64,000 nucleotides of DNA from Clostridia bacterium (GTDB lineage Bacteria > Bacillota > Clostridia > Peptostreptococcales > Acidaminobacteraceae). Made by a program: the position numbers and the translations under genes. Each line of letters begins with the position of its first letter. Positions within the stretch are counted from its first letter, which is position 1. The stretch covers positions 62,001 through 126,000 of the forward strand of contig JAGYOH010000009.1 in NCBI GenBank assembly GCA_018399635.1, in the 5' to 3' direction. Under the pieces are notes generated by a model. It was not told the origin of the DNA. It was given only the letters and a program-made list of their open reading frames with translations, and did no database searches. Of this stretch, positions 22,610 through 30,445 are shown piece after piece.

Positions 22610-24811
22610 ATGCAGATAACCGGTACCCTGGAGGATATCATCTATCAAAATGAAGACAGCCACTACCTGGTCGGGGTCATGGACTTTGAAGGGAATCCCC
22701 TCACCGTGGTGGGGCCGGGCTACGGCCTCAAGGTGGGGGACAAGGTCGCCCTGGAGGGGGCCTACGCCTTTCATGAAATCTACGGGGAGCAGTTCAAGTT
22801 CACCACTTACCAGGTGAATCTGCCTACGGACCATGAATCGATTCTTCGCTTCCTGTCCTCCGGGGCCATCAAGGGCATCGGGCCGGTGACCGCCGAAAAA
22901 ATCGTCGACACCTTCGGAGTGGACACCCTGGACATGATGAACTACAACCCTGAAGCCCTGCTGAAAATTCCCGGAATCGGCAAGAGCAAGCTGAGGGACA
23001 TCACGCTCTCCTACCAGGAGGTGGTGGGGCACACCCAGACCATGATGTTTCTGCAGTCCCTGAAGCTCGGACCCTCCCTGATCAGCAGGGTGATCAAGAA
23101 ATACGGGCACAAGGCCAAGGAAATCATCAGCCAGAATCCCTACAGACTTTACGAGGATATCGACGGTATCGGCTTCCGGCGGGCGGACGAAATCGCGGGG
23201 ATTCTGGGGGTGGAGCGACACTCCGGCTTCCGCATGCGCAGCTTCATCCGTTTCCATCTCGAAGAGGCGGCAAACCAGGGCCACACCTTCATCCGTTATG
23301 AAAAGGGGGTGGAGGACCTTGCCCGGAGTCTGGGCATCGAAGCCGACCTGGTGGAGGAGCAGATCCGGGAGATGGTCCTGGGGGGACAGCTCTATCAAAA
23401 AGAGGACCGTCTGTACCTGGCCGCCGTTTATATCGCTGAAGCCAAAAGCGGGGCAAAACTCATGGCCGTCAACACCTACGGTGCCATGAAGGATGTCAAT
23501 GAAGCCCTCATCGATGAACTCCTGAGCCGCTTTCAAAAGGAGGAGCAGATCCTGCTCAATCCCCTGCAGCAAGAGGCGGTGAAAAGTGCCGTGAAAAACA
23601 AGGTGACGGTGATCACCGGGGGACCGGGTACCGGGAAAACCACCATCGTCAAGGCGATTCTCTCCCTCACCGACCACTTTGACCTCAAGGTCCATCTCGG
23701 CGCCCCCACGGGACGGGCGGCCAAAAGGCTCAAGGAGGCCACCCAGGTTGAGGCCAGGACCATCCACCGGCTGCTGGAATACCAGTACCGGGAGGATCTC
23801 GACCTCCTCTTCTTCAATCGCAACGAGGAGAACCCCTTGAAGGGGGACCTGGTCATCATCGACGAGTTTTCCATGGTGGACATCCACCTCTTCAATCACC
23901 TGCTTCAGGGCGTCGACCTTGAAAGCCGTCTCGTTCTCATCGGGGACATCGACCAGCTCCCCGCCATCGGACCGGGAAACATCCTCGAGGACATTATCCG
24001 CAGCGGTTATTTTTCCACGGTGCGCCTCAAGGATATCTACCGCCAGGGGGCGCATTCCACCATCGCCCTCAGCGCCCATGAAATCAACCAGGGCAGGATG
24101 CCCCTGGAAAATCACCGTGACGGGGATTTCTTTCTCATCGCCTCAAAGAATCAGGAGAAGATCCTGTCCCAGGTGGTTTCTCTTCTGACCCATCGCCTCA
24201 AGGAGTACTACGGCATGGATCCCGTCCTTGATATCCAGGTGATCACCCCCATGAAGGGGGGCACCCTGGGGACCCATCACCTCAACGAGGTCCTCCAGGA
24301 AGCCCTCAATCCCCTTGAAGGCCAGGACCAGATGATTTTCAGGAACAAGGTCTTCCGCCAGGGGGACAAGGTGATGCAGTTCAAGAACAATTACAACCTT
24401 CGTTTTCTGGATATCGACACCCATATCGAGGGAGAGGGAATCTTCAACGGAGAGCTCGGCATCATCCAGCAGGTGAATCAGACCACCCAGAGGATGGTGG
24501 TTCTCTTTGACGGCTACAAGGAGGTGGCCTTCGAACCCCAGGACCTGGGGGATCTTGATCTGGCTTATGCCGTGACCATCCATAAATCCCAGGGCTCGGA
24601 ATTCAGGGGGGTGATCATCCCCTTGAGTTATCTGCCTCCCCAGATGATTTCCAGAAATCTCATCTACACGGCGGTGACCCGGGGCAAGGATCTGGTGGTC
24701 ATCGTGGGGGATACCCATTACCTGGAGCTGATGGTCAGGGATGAGCACCGGCCCAGGCGCAATTCAGGACTGATCTATCAGCTCAGGGCCTTTGAGTCTT
24801 TGGAAACTTGA
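22610..24811 (+). CDS. recD2: RecD2-type SF1 helicase (RecD/TraA family)
   Basis: The 733-residue 5'-3' DNA helicase of the RecD2 group acts in DNA repair independently of RecBC. The N-terminal part has an OB-like region and helix-hairpin-helix segments (for example LLKIPGIGKSKLRDITLSY). The motor begins near residue 335 with GGPGTGKTTIVKAIL (Walker A), then GAPTGRAAKRL, IIDEFSMVD (Walker B), LIGDIDQLPAIGPGN and near the end LAYAVTIHKSQGSEF and YTAVTRGKDLV. Length is usual for RecD2 with the long N-terminal extension. AAAGGAG precedes the ATG. Confidence 0.95.
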   Translation: MQITGTLEDIIYQNEDSHYLVGVMDFEGNPLTVVGPGYGLKVGDKVALEGAYAFHEIYGEQFKFTTYQVNLPTDHESILRFLSSGAIKGIGPVTAEKIVDTFGVDTLDMMNYNPEALLKIPGIGKSKLRDITLSYQEVVGHTQTMMFLQSLKLGPSLISRVIKKYGHKAKEIISQNPYRLYEDIDGIGFRRADEIAGILGVERHSGFRMRSFIRFHLEEAANQGHTFIRYEKGVEDLARSLGIEADLVEEQIREMVLGGQLYQKEDRLYLAAVYIAEAKSGAKLMAVNTYGAMKDVNEALIDELLSRFQKEEQILLNPLQQEAVKSAVKNKVTVITGGPGTGKTTIVKAILSLTDHFDLKVHLGAPTGRAAKRLKEATQVEARTIHRLLEYQYREDLDLLFFNRNEENPLKGDLVIIDEFSMVDIHLFNHLLQGVDLESRLVLIGDIDQLPAIGPGNILEDIIRSGYFSTVRLKDIYRQGAHSTIALSAHEINQGRMPLENHRDGDFFLIASKNQEKILSQVVSLLTHRLKEYYGMDPVLDIQVITPMKGGTLGTHHLNEVLQEALNPLEGQDQMIFRNKVFRQGDKVMQFKNNYNLRFLDIDTHIEGEGIFNGELGIIQQVNQTTQRMVVLFDGYKEVAFEPQDLGDLDLAYAVTIHKSQGSEFRGVIIPLSYLPPQMISRNLIYTAVTRGKDLVVIVGDTHYLELMVRDEHRPRRNSGLIYQLRAFESLET

Positions 24812-24856
24812 GGTCCGGGGCGGGCCATGGGCAGAGGGAAGGGGTATACTCTTCCC

Positions 24857-25483
24857 ATGGAGATCAAAAAACTGTTCTTTCCCAGGACCGTCTGCGCCCT
24901 CTGCGGCCAGGAGATCCACCAGGATGCCCCGCTCTGTTCCGATTGCCGGAAAAAAATCAATCAGTTGAGAAGGCCCGCCGAGATCATGGGAGATCTGGTC
25001 AAAGGCCATGCGGTTTTTCTCTACCGCAGTGAGATCAAGACCCTGATCCTGGATTTCAAATACCGGGACCAGCGGCATTTGAAGGATCTTTTCGTGGCGG
25101 AAATCCTGGGTCTCTACGAGGAGATGGAGATGGCCTTCGAGACGGTAATTCCGGTACCGGATGCCAGGGAAAGGCGCTGGCTCAGGGGATTCAATCCCTC
25201 CCTCAGCCTGGCCAGGGGCCTGGCCAAGGCGACGGGGACCCCCCTCTCCGAAAAGCTCGTCACCCGGGTCAGAAACACCCGGCCTCTGAAGGAAATCCCC
25301 CTGGCGGAGCGGAGAGACCATGTCAGGGGGGCCTTTTCGGCCAGCAATCCCAGGGCCTTCAGGCGGGGACTCCTCATTGACGATATCTACACCACCGGGG
25401 CCACGGTGGAGGCTGTAGGCCTCGCCCTGTATGAAGCCGGCTTTGAGGAACTTGTTTTTTTAGCCGTCGCATCGAATTATTGA
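24857..25483 (+). CDS. comFC: ComF family phosphoribosyltransferase-like protein
   Basis: The roughly 208-residue protein has an N-terminal zinc-ribbon type Cys set (CALCG...CSDC) and a C-terminal phosphoribosyltransferase fold with the motif GLLIDDIYTTGATVEAVG. ComFC takes part in DNA uptake and repair in competent bacteria, but homologues are widespread in non-competent species. I start at the ATG at 24857 (MEIKKLFFPRTVCALCG), because family proteins begin just before the Cys motif. An in-frame ATG at 24827 would add ten residues. It follows recD2 closely. Confidence 0.88.
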   Translation: MEIKKLFFPRTVCALCGQEIHQDAPLCSDCRKKINQLRRPAEIMGDLVKGHAVFLYRSEIKTLILDFKYRDQRHLKDLFVAEILGLYEEMEMAFETVIPVPDARERRWLRGFNPSLSLARGLAKATGTPLSEKLVTRVRNTRPLKEIPLAERRDHVRGAFSASNPRAFRRGLLIDDIYTTGATVEAVGLALYEAGFEELVFLAVASNY

Positions 25484-25565
25484 AGGGGGTTTTGTTTAAG
25501 CCATGGCCCTTAGGGTAAGATTATTATAATTAAATAGTGGCATTAAACAAAAAGGAGCTGAGTCT

Positions 25566-26096
25566 ATGAAACTCATCATAAGTGGAAGAAACCTAAAAGT
25601 CAGTGACCGGATGAAGGAACAGATCGAAGTCAAGCTCGAGCGGTTTGAGAAGTTGTTCAACGACGAGATTGAAGCTCACGTGACCTTAGCTCACCAAAAG
25701 ACTCGCCAAATCCTGGAAATTACGATTCCCTTGAAAAACGGAGGCATTCTCAGGGTGGAGGAATCCAGCGACGACATGTTCAAGTCTCTTGATTTGGCTG
25801 TGGACAAACTCGCCAAACAGATCGACAAGCACAAGACCAATATCAAGAAACGCTACCAGTCCAACGATTCCATCCGTTTTGATGAAGCCCCCACTGAAGT
25901 GACTCAGGTGGAGAATCAAAAGACCATCGTGAAAAACAAGTCCTTTATCATGAAACCCATGGATCCCGGAGAGGCCGTTCTTCAGATGGAACTGGTGGAC
26001 CACAATTTCTTCGTTTTCCTCAACGGCGAGACCAACGATATCAATGTCGTCTACAAGAGACGAGATGGCGATTACGGGCTGATTGAACCCGAGTGA
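25566..26096 (+). CDS. hpf: Ribosome hibernation promoting factor, long form
   Basis: The 176-residue protein has an N-terminal S30AE domain (MKLIISGRNLKVSDRMKEQIEVKLERF, with beta-alpha-beta layout to about residue 95) that binds the decoding centre. A linker follows, then a C-terminal domain (about 118-176, SFIMKPMDPGEAVLQMELVDHNFFVFLNG) that dimerises ribosomes into 100S particles. The two-domain form is normal in Firmicutes. A TATAAT at 25525-25530 may be its -10. A terminator overlaps its stop region. Confidence 0.95.
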   Translation: MKLIISGRNLKVSDRMKEQIEVKLERFEKLFNDEIEAHVTLAHQKTRQILEITIPLKNGGILRVEESSDDMFKSLDLAVDKLAKQIDKHKTNIKKRYQSNDSIRFDEAPTEVTQVENQKTIVKNKSFIMKPMDPGEAVLQMELVDHNFFVFLNGETNDINVVYKRRDGDYGLIEPE

Positions 26097-26122
26097 AACC
26101 CTGCATTTGCAGGGTTTTTTTA
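26095..26122 (+). terminator. Terminator after hpf
   Basis: AAACCCTGCA (26096-26105) pairs with TGCAGGGTTT (26108-26117) and is followed by more T. It directly follows the stop codon. Confidence 0.92.
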
Positions 26123-26132
26123 TGGGCCTTTC

Positions 26133-26152
26133 ATCTGCATAAATATGCAGAT
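26133..26152. repeat. 20-base perfect inverted repeat upstream of the pyruvate carboxylase promoter
   Basis: ATCTGCATA and TATGCAGAT flank a two-base AA centre. It sits between the hpf terminator and the -35 at 26190, has no T run, and looks more like a protein-binding site than a terminator. The cognate factor is unknown. Confidence 0.5.
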
Positions 26153-26189
26153 TCAGTGAAAAAACATGCCGGTCTCTGGGTTTAAATGA

Positions 26190-26218
26190 TTGATTTTACC
26201 CCATACCTTTGTTATATT
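26190..26218 (+). promoter_or_regulatory. Promoter of pyruvate carboxylase
   Basis: TTGATT (26190-26195) and TATATT (26213-26218) are spaced by 17 bases, 44 bases before the start codon. Confidence 0.6.
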
Positions 26219-26261
26219 GGTTTTGATACCTTCGGGGGATTCATTGAAAGGAGCCGATCAC

Positions 26262-29200
26262 ATGAAAAGGTTTAAGCGAATTCTGGTGGCCAATCGCGGA
26301 GAAATCGCCATCAGGATTTTCAGGGCAGCCCAGGAACTGGGAATCAGAACCGTTGCAGTCTATTCTGAGGAGGACAAGAACTCCTTGTTCAGAATGAAGG
26401 CGGACGAGTCTTATCTCATTGGCAAGCATTCAGGACCCATAGAGGCCTATCTCAATATTGAGGAAATCATTTCCGTTGCGGTGAAAAAGGGCGTGGACGC
26501 CATCCATCCCGGCTACGGCTTTCTGGCGGAGAATCCGGAGCTGGCGAAAAAATGCCAGGAAGCGGGAATCGCCTTCATCGGACCGAGTCATGAATCCATT
26601 GAAAAAATGGGAGACAAGATCAAATCGAAAAAGATCGCCATCGAGGCCGGGATTCCGGTGATCGAGGGTCTGGAAAAACCCATCGCTTCTATTGATGAGG
26701 CGGTGGCGGTGACCCGAAAAATCGGTTGTCCGGTGATGCTCAAGGCGGCGGCCGGCGGCGGCGGCCGGGGAATGAGGATCGTCCGGGAGGAAAGCCAGAT
26801 CGCCACGGAGTTTTCCAGGGCCAGGTCAGAGGCGAAAAAAGCCTTCGGCATCGACGACATCTTCATTGAGAAATACATTGAGAATCCCAAACACATCGAG
26901 GTCCAGGTCCTTGGCGACCACCACGGCAATATCGTCCACCTTTATGAACGGGATTGCTCGATTCAAAGACGTCATCAGAAAATCATCGAATTCACCCCGG
27001 CCCTGGGCATCAGTGAGACTCTTCGGGACCGCATCTGTCTGGATGCCGTGAAAATCGCCGAGAAGACCCGTTATCACAATGCCGGCACCGTCGAGTTTCT
27101 AGTGGACAAGAGCGGGAACCACTACTTCATTGAAATGAACCCCAGGATCCAGGTGGAACACACCGTCACCGAAATGGTCACCGGGGTGGATCTCGTTCAG
27201 GCCCAGATTCTCATCGCCCAGGGACTTCCCCTGGACAGTGACAAAATCAATATCAAATCCCAGGCGGACATCCAGCAGCGGGGCTATGCCATCCAATGCC
27301 GGATCACCACCGAGGATCCGGGCAACAATTTCGCACCCGACACCGGCAAACTTGACATCTACCGGTCCGGGGCGGGCTTCGGAATCCGTCTCGACGGGGG
27401 GAATGCCTTCACCGGGGCTGAAATCAGTCCCTACTACGACAGTCTTCTGGTCAAGCTGACCTCCTGGAGCCTGAGTTATGAGGATGCCATCGCCAAATCC
27501 ATCCGGGCTATCCGGGAGATGGCCATCTCCGGTGTCAAGACCAATATTCCATTTTTGATCAATGTCCTGAATCACGAAACCTTCAGGAAGGGTCAGTGCG
27601 ATACCAGTTTCATCGAATCCAATCCAGAGCTCTTCAACCTCGAGGCCAAGACCGACGAGGAGCTGCGGGTCCTCAAGTATATCGGCAATATCGTCGTCAA
27701 TGAGACCCAGGGAATCAAACGATCCTTTGACGTGCCGACGGTTCCCAAGGTTGCCGGCCGGCGCCCTGAGGGCACCAAGCAGATTTTTGATGCCGAGGGT
27801 CCCCAGGGGGTGGTGGATTTCATCCACAGCCAGAAGAAACTCCTCCTGACGGATACCACCATGAGGGACGCCCATCAATCCCTGATGGCCACCAGAATGA
27901 GAACCCAGGATATGGTGAAAATCGCCAAGGCCACCTCCATCAAGGCCCACGACCTTTTTTCACTTGAAATGTGGGGCGGGGCGACCTTTGATGTGGCTTA
28001 CCGCTTCCTCAAGGAATCCCCCTGGGAACGGGTGGAGCTCCTGAGAAAGAAGATCCCCAATATCCTCTTTCAGATGCTGATCCGGGGGTCCAACGGGGTG
28101 GGCTACAAGAACTATCCGGACAACGTGATCCGGGAGCTGATTCGCGAGGCTTCCGCCAAGGGGATCGACGTTTTCAGAATCTTCGATTCCCTCAACTGGA
28201 TCAAGGGCATGGAAATCTCTCTGGACGAGGTCCTCAACCAGGGCCGGATCGCAGAGACCGCCATCTGCTACACGGGGGATATCCTGGATGAAAGCCGGGA
28301 CAAATACTCCTTGAAATACTACGTGGACATGGCCAAGGAACTTGAAAAACGGGGGGCCCATATCATCGGCATCAAGGACATGGCCGGCCTTTTGAAGCCC
28401 TATGCCGCCCACAAACTGGTGAAGGCTTTGAAGGAAGAAATCACCGTACCCATCCACCTCCATACCCACGATACCAGCGGCAACGGGGTGGGCGCCATGC
28501 TGATGGCGGCGGAAGCCGGAGTGGATATCGTGGATACGGCCTTCAATTCCATGTCGGGTCTGACTTCCCAGCCCGCCCTGAACTCCGTGGTGGCCGCTCT
28601 GAAAAACACCGAGCGGGACACGGGGATGAAATTCAAGGATATTCAGGACATCTCGGACTACTGGCGGGATGTCAGACCGGTCTACTACAAGTTCGAATCG
28701 GATCTCAAGTCTTCAACGGCGGAGATCTACGAATATGAAATACCGGGAGGTCAGTACTCCAACCTGAAGCCCCAGGTGGAGAGTTTCGGCCTGGGCCACC
28801 GATTCGCGGAGGTCAAGGAAATGTACAAGACGGTGAACCGGATGTTCGGTGACATCATCAAGGTGACCCCCTCCTCCAAGGCGGTCAGCGACATGGCCAT
28901 CTTCATGGTGCAGAATGACCTGACGGAGGAGAATATCTACGACAAGGGCGGGGACCTTTCCTACCCGGATTCCGTGGTGGCCTTCTTCAGCGGCATGATG
29001 GGCCAGCCCATGGGCGGTTTCCCTGAAAAACTTCAAAAACTGGTCCTCAAGGATGTGGCACCCATCACCGTCAGACCGGGAGAGTTGTTGGAGGATTTTG
29101 ACTTCGAAGCGGCCCGGATCGAAATTGAAAGGGATTTCGGAGTCAAGCCCAGGGCGGAGGATGTCATTGCGGCGGCTCTTTATCCCAAGGTCTTCAAGGA

Positions 29201-29690
29201 GTACATGGCCTTCAAGGAAGAGTACGGGGATTTGAGCAAGATGGGCAGTGATATTTTCTTCCACGGCTTGTACGAGGGGGAAACCTGTGAAGTGGAGGTC
29301 GGCAAACACCTCCTTCAAATCAAACTGGTCCATATGTCCAAGCCGGATGAATACGCCAACCGCAAGATCATATTTGAAATCAACGGCAACCGGCGGGAAA
29401 TCAAGATCTTCGACCAGGCTTCCAGCCTGAAGGCGAGTCAGAGTGGTGTGAGAAAACTCTATGCCGATGCTTTGAATCCTTTGGAAATCGGGGCCTCGAT
29501 TCCCGGGAAAATCCTTCAGATTACTGTGAGTGAGGGACAGCAGGTCAAGGCGGGGGATGAGGTCGCCATCATCGAAGCCATGAAAATGGAAACCAGCATC
29601 ACCGCAAAAGCCGACGGTGAGGTGGAAGCGGTCCATCTCAGGGTGGGGGATGCCGTGGAAAGCAAGGAACTCATCATCACCATGAAATGA
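26262..29690 (+). CDS. pyc: Pyruvate carboxylase
   Basis: This 1142-residue single-chain biotin enzyme carboxylates pyruvate to oxaloacetate. Domains in order are biotin carboxylase (about 1-450; FKRILVANRGEIAIRIFRAAQELG, ATP loop AAAGGGGRGMRIV, FIEMNPRIQVEHTVTEMVTG), carboxyltransferase (about 525-820; TDTTMRDAHQSLMATRMRT, metal His pair HLHTHDTSGNG), the PYC/OadA tetramerisation region, and a C-terminal biotin carrier with EAMKMETS (biotinyl Lys at about 1108). I begin at the ATG at 26262 after GAAAGGAG; an in-frame start further upstream would precede the promoter's likely transcription start. It supplies C4 units and, in fermenters, anaplerosis. Confidence 0.97.
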   Translation: MKRFKRILVANRGEIAIRIFRAAQELGIRTVAVYSEEDKNSLFRMKADESYLIGKHSGPIEAYLNIEEIISVAVKKGVDAIHPGYGFLAENPELAKKCQEAGIAFIGPSHESIEKMGDKIKSKKIAIEAGIPVIEGLEKPIASIDEAVAVTRKIGCPVMLKAAAGGGGRGMRIVREESQIATEFSRARSEAKKAFGIDDIFIEKYIENPKHIEVQVLGDHHGNIVHLYERDCSIQRRHQKIIEFTPALGISETLRDRICLDAVKIAEKTRYHNAGTVEFLVDKSGNHYFIEMNPRIQVEHTVTEMVTGVDLVQAQILIAQGLPLDSDKINIKSQADIQQRGYAIQCRITTEDPGNNFAPDTGKLDIYRSGAGFGIRLDGGNAFTGAEISPYYDSLLVKLTSWSLSYEDAIAKSIRAIREMAISGVKTNIPFLINVLNHETFRKGQCDTSFIESNPELFNLEAKTDEELRVLKYIGNIVVNETQGIKRSFDVPTVPKVAGRRPEGTKQIFDAEGPQGVVDFIHSQKKLLLTDTTMRDAHQSLMATRMRTQDMVKIAKATSIKAHDLFSLEMWGGATFDVAYRFLKESPWERVELLRKKIPNILFQMLIRGSNGVGYKNYPDNVIRELIREASAKGIDVFRIFDSLNWIKGMEISLDEVLNQGRIAETAICYTGDILDESRDKYSLKYYVDMAKELEKRGAHIIGIKDMAGLLKPYAAHKLVKALKEEITVPIHLHTHDTSGNGVGAMLMAAEAGVDIVDTAFNSMSGLTSQPALNSVVAALKNTERDTGMKFKDIQDISDYWRDVRPVYYKFESDLKSSTAEIYEYEIPGGQYSNLKPQVESFGLGHRFAEVKEMYKTVNRMFGDIIKVTPSSKAVSDMAIFMVQNDLTEENIYDKGGDLSYPDSVVAFFSGMMGQPMGGFPEKLQKLVLKDVAPITVRPGELLEDFDFEAARIEIERDFGVKPRAEDVIAAALYPKVFKEYMAFKEEYGDLSKMGSDIFFHGLYEGETCEVEVGKHLLQIKLVHMSKPDEYANRKIIFEINGNRREIKIFDQASSLKASQSGVRKLYADALNPLEIGASIPGKILQITVSEGQQVKAGDEVAIIEAMKMETSITAKADGEVEAVHLRVGDAVESKELIITMK

Positions 29691-29693
29691 TTC

Positions 29694-29740
29694 TAAAAAG
29701 GATGCTTCCCCGAAGGGGGGAAGGATCCTTTTTATTTTCT
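29694..29740 (+). terminator. Terminator after pyruvate carboxylase
   Basis: AAAAAGGAT at 29695-29703 pairs with ATCCTTTTT at about 29724-29732 and an inner CTTCCCC/GGGGAAG stem closes a small loop; a T-rich run follows. Confidence 0.88.
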
Positions 29741-29797
29741 TTTGAACTTTCCAAATGACCGGATATCTTATATAATGAAAAATGGAGGATTGAGCTT

Positions 29798-30376
29798 ATG
29801 TTTATTGAAGCGATTATCATTGGACTCGTCATCGTCTTTTTTACAGGGGGCCGGTTTGACAATTTTTCAGAGGTGGAAATCAAGGGGTGGCCGACCATCA
29901 TTCTCGGAATCGGCCTGGAGCTTTCTGTGATTTTATTCTCCCAGTACACCTTCAGCCAGTACCTGCAGCTCACCGGCATGATCCTGGTGATTCTGGTGGT
30001 GGCCCTCAACTTCAAGGTCAAGGGTTTTTTGCTGCTCTTTGTCGGAGGCTTTCTGAATTTGTCGGCGGTACTCCTCAACGACCTGAAAATGCCTGTCAAC
30101 CTCATCGGGGGTCAGTCGGACACCATGAGAAGCTTCATGGATACGGTGCTTGAAGGAGATGTGATCAATTATATGGTGGATTCCGCCGGCGGCTGGACGG
30201 ATCTTCTCGGGAAGATCATCACCACCCCCCTCTGGTATCCCTTTCCAAGACTTCTTTCAGTGGGGGATCTGGTCATCACCCTGGGAATCCTGTTTTTTGT
30301 CATCGGGGAATCCCAAAGGAAGCATTTTCATCGAAAAAGCAAGATGGTTCATTACAGTTACAGAAACAGGATTTGA
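29798..30376 (+). CDS. DUF5317-like integral membrane protein
   Basis: The 192-residue protein has about five membrane helices, an early GGRFDNFSEVEIKGW segment and a central NDLKMPVNLIGGQSDT motif followed by GDVINYMVDSAGGWTDLLGKIITTP. These features match the DUF5317 family of Clostridia, whose function is not known. The C-terminus is basic and cytosolic (QRKHFHRKSKMVHYSYRNR). It sits alone between a terminator and the secA promoter. Confidence 0.75.
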   Translation: MFIEAIIIGLVIVFFTGGRFDNFSEVEIKGWPTIILGIGLELSVILFSQYTFSQYLQLTGMILVILVVALNFKVKGFLLLFVGGFLNLSAVLLNDLKMPVNLIGGQSDTMRSFMDTVLEGDVINYMVDSAGGWTDLLGKIITTPLWYPFPRLLSVGDLVITLGILFFVIGESQRKHFHRKSKMVHYSYRNRI

Positions 30377-30394
30377 GCCCACTCAAATCCTGTT
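30365..30394 (+). promoter_or_regulatory. 13-bp hairpin between DUF5317-like gene and secA
   Basis: AACAGGATTTGAG (30365-30377) and CTCAAATCCTGTT (30382-30394) form a perfect stem around the stop codon. There is no T run afterwards, so it may be a Rho-like or protecting structure, or a binding site at the secA promoter, which follows directly. Confidence 0.45.
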
Positions 30395-30395
30395 G

Positions 30396-30404
30396 TGATA
30401 TAAT
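30396..30404 (+). promoter_or_regulatory. Extended -10 promoter of secA
   Basis: TG-A-TATAAT at 30396-30404 lies 42 bases before the TTG start and abuts the upstream hairpin. Confidence 0.5.
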
Positions 30405-30445
30405 GGGAAAGGTCGATCAAGAGTTGAGAAGGAGATGAAAGAGAT

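Noticed and set aside
22532-24115. 527-codon minus-strand frame opposite recD2
   Set aside because: Antisense shadow; all helicase motifs are on the plus strand and no domain is recognisable in the minus translation.
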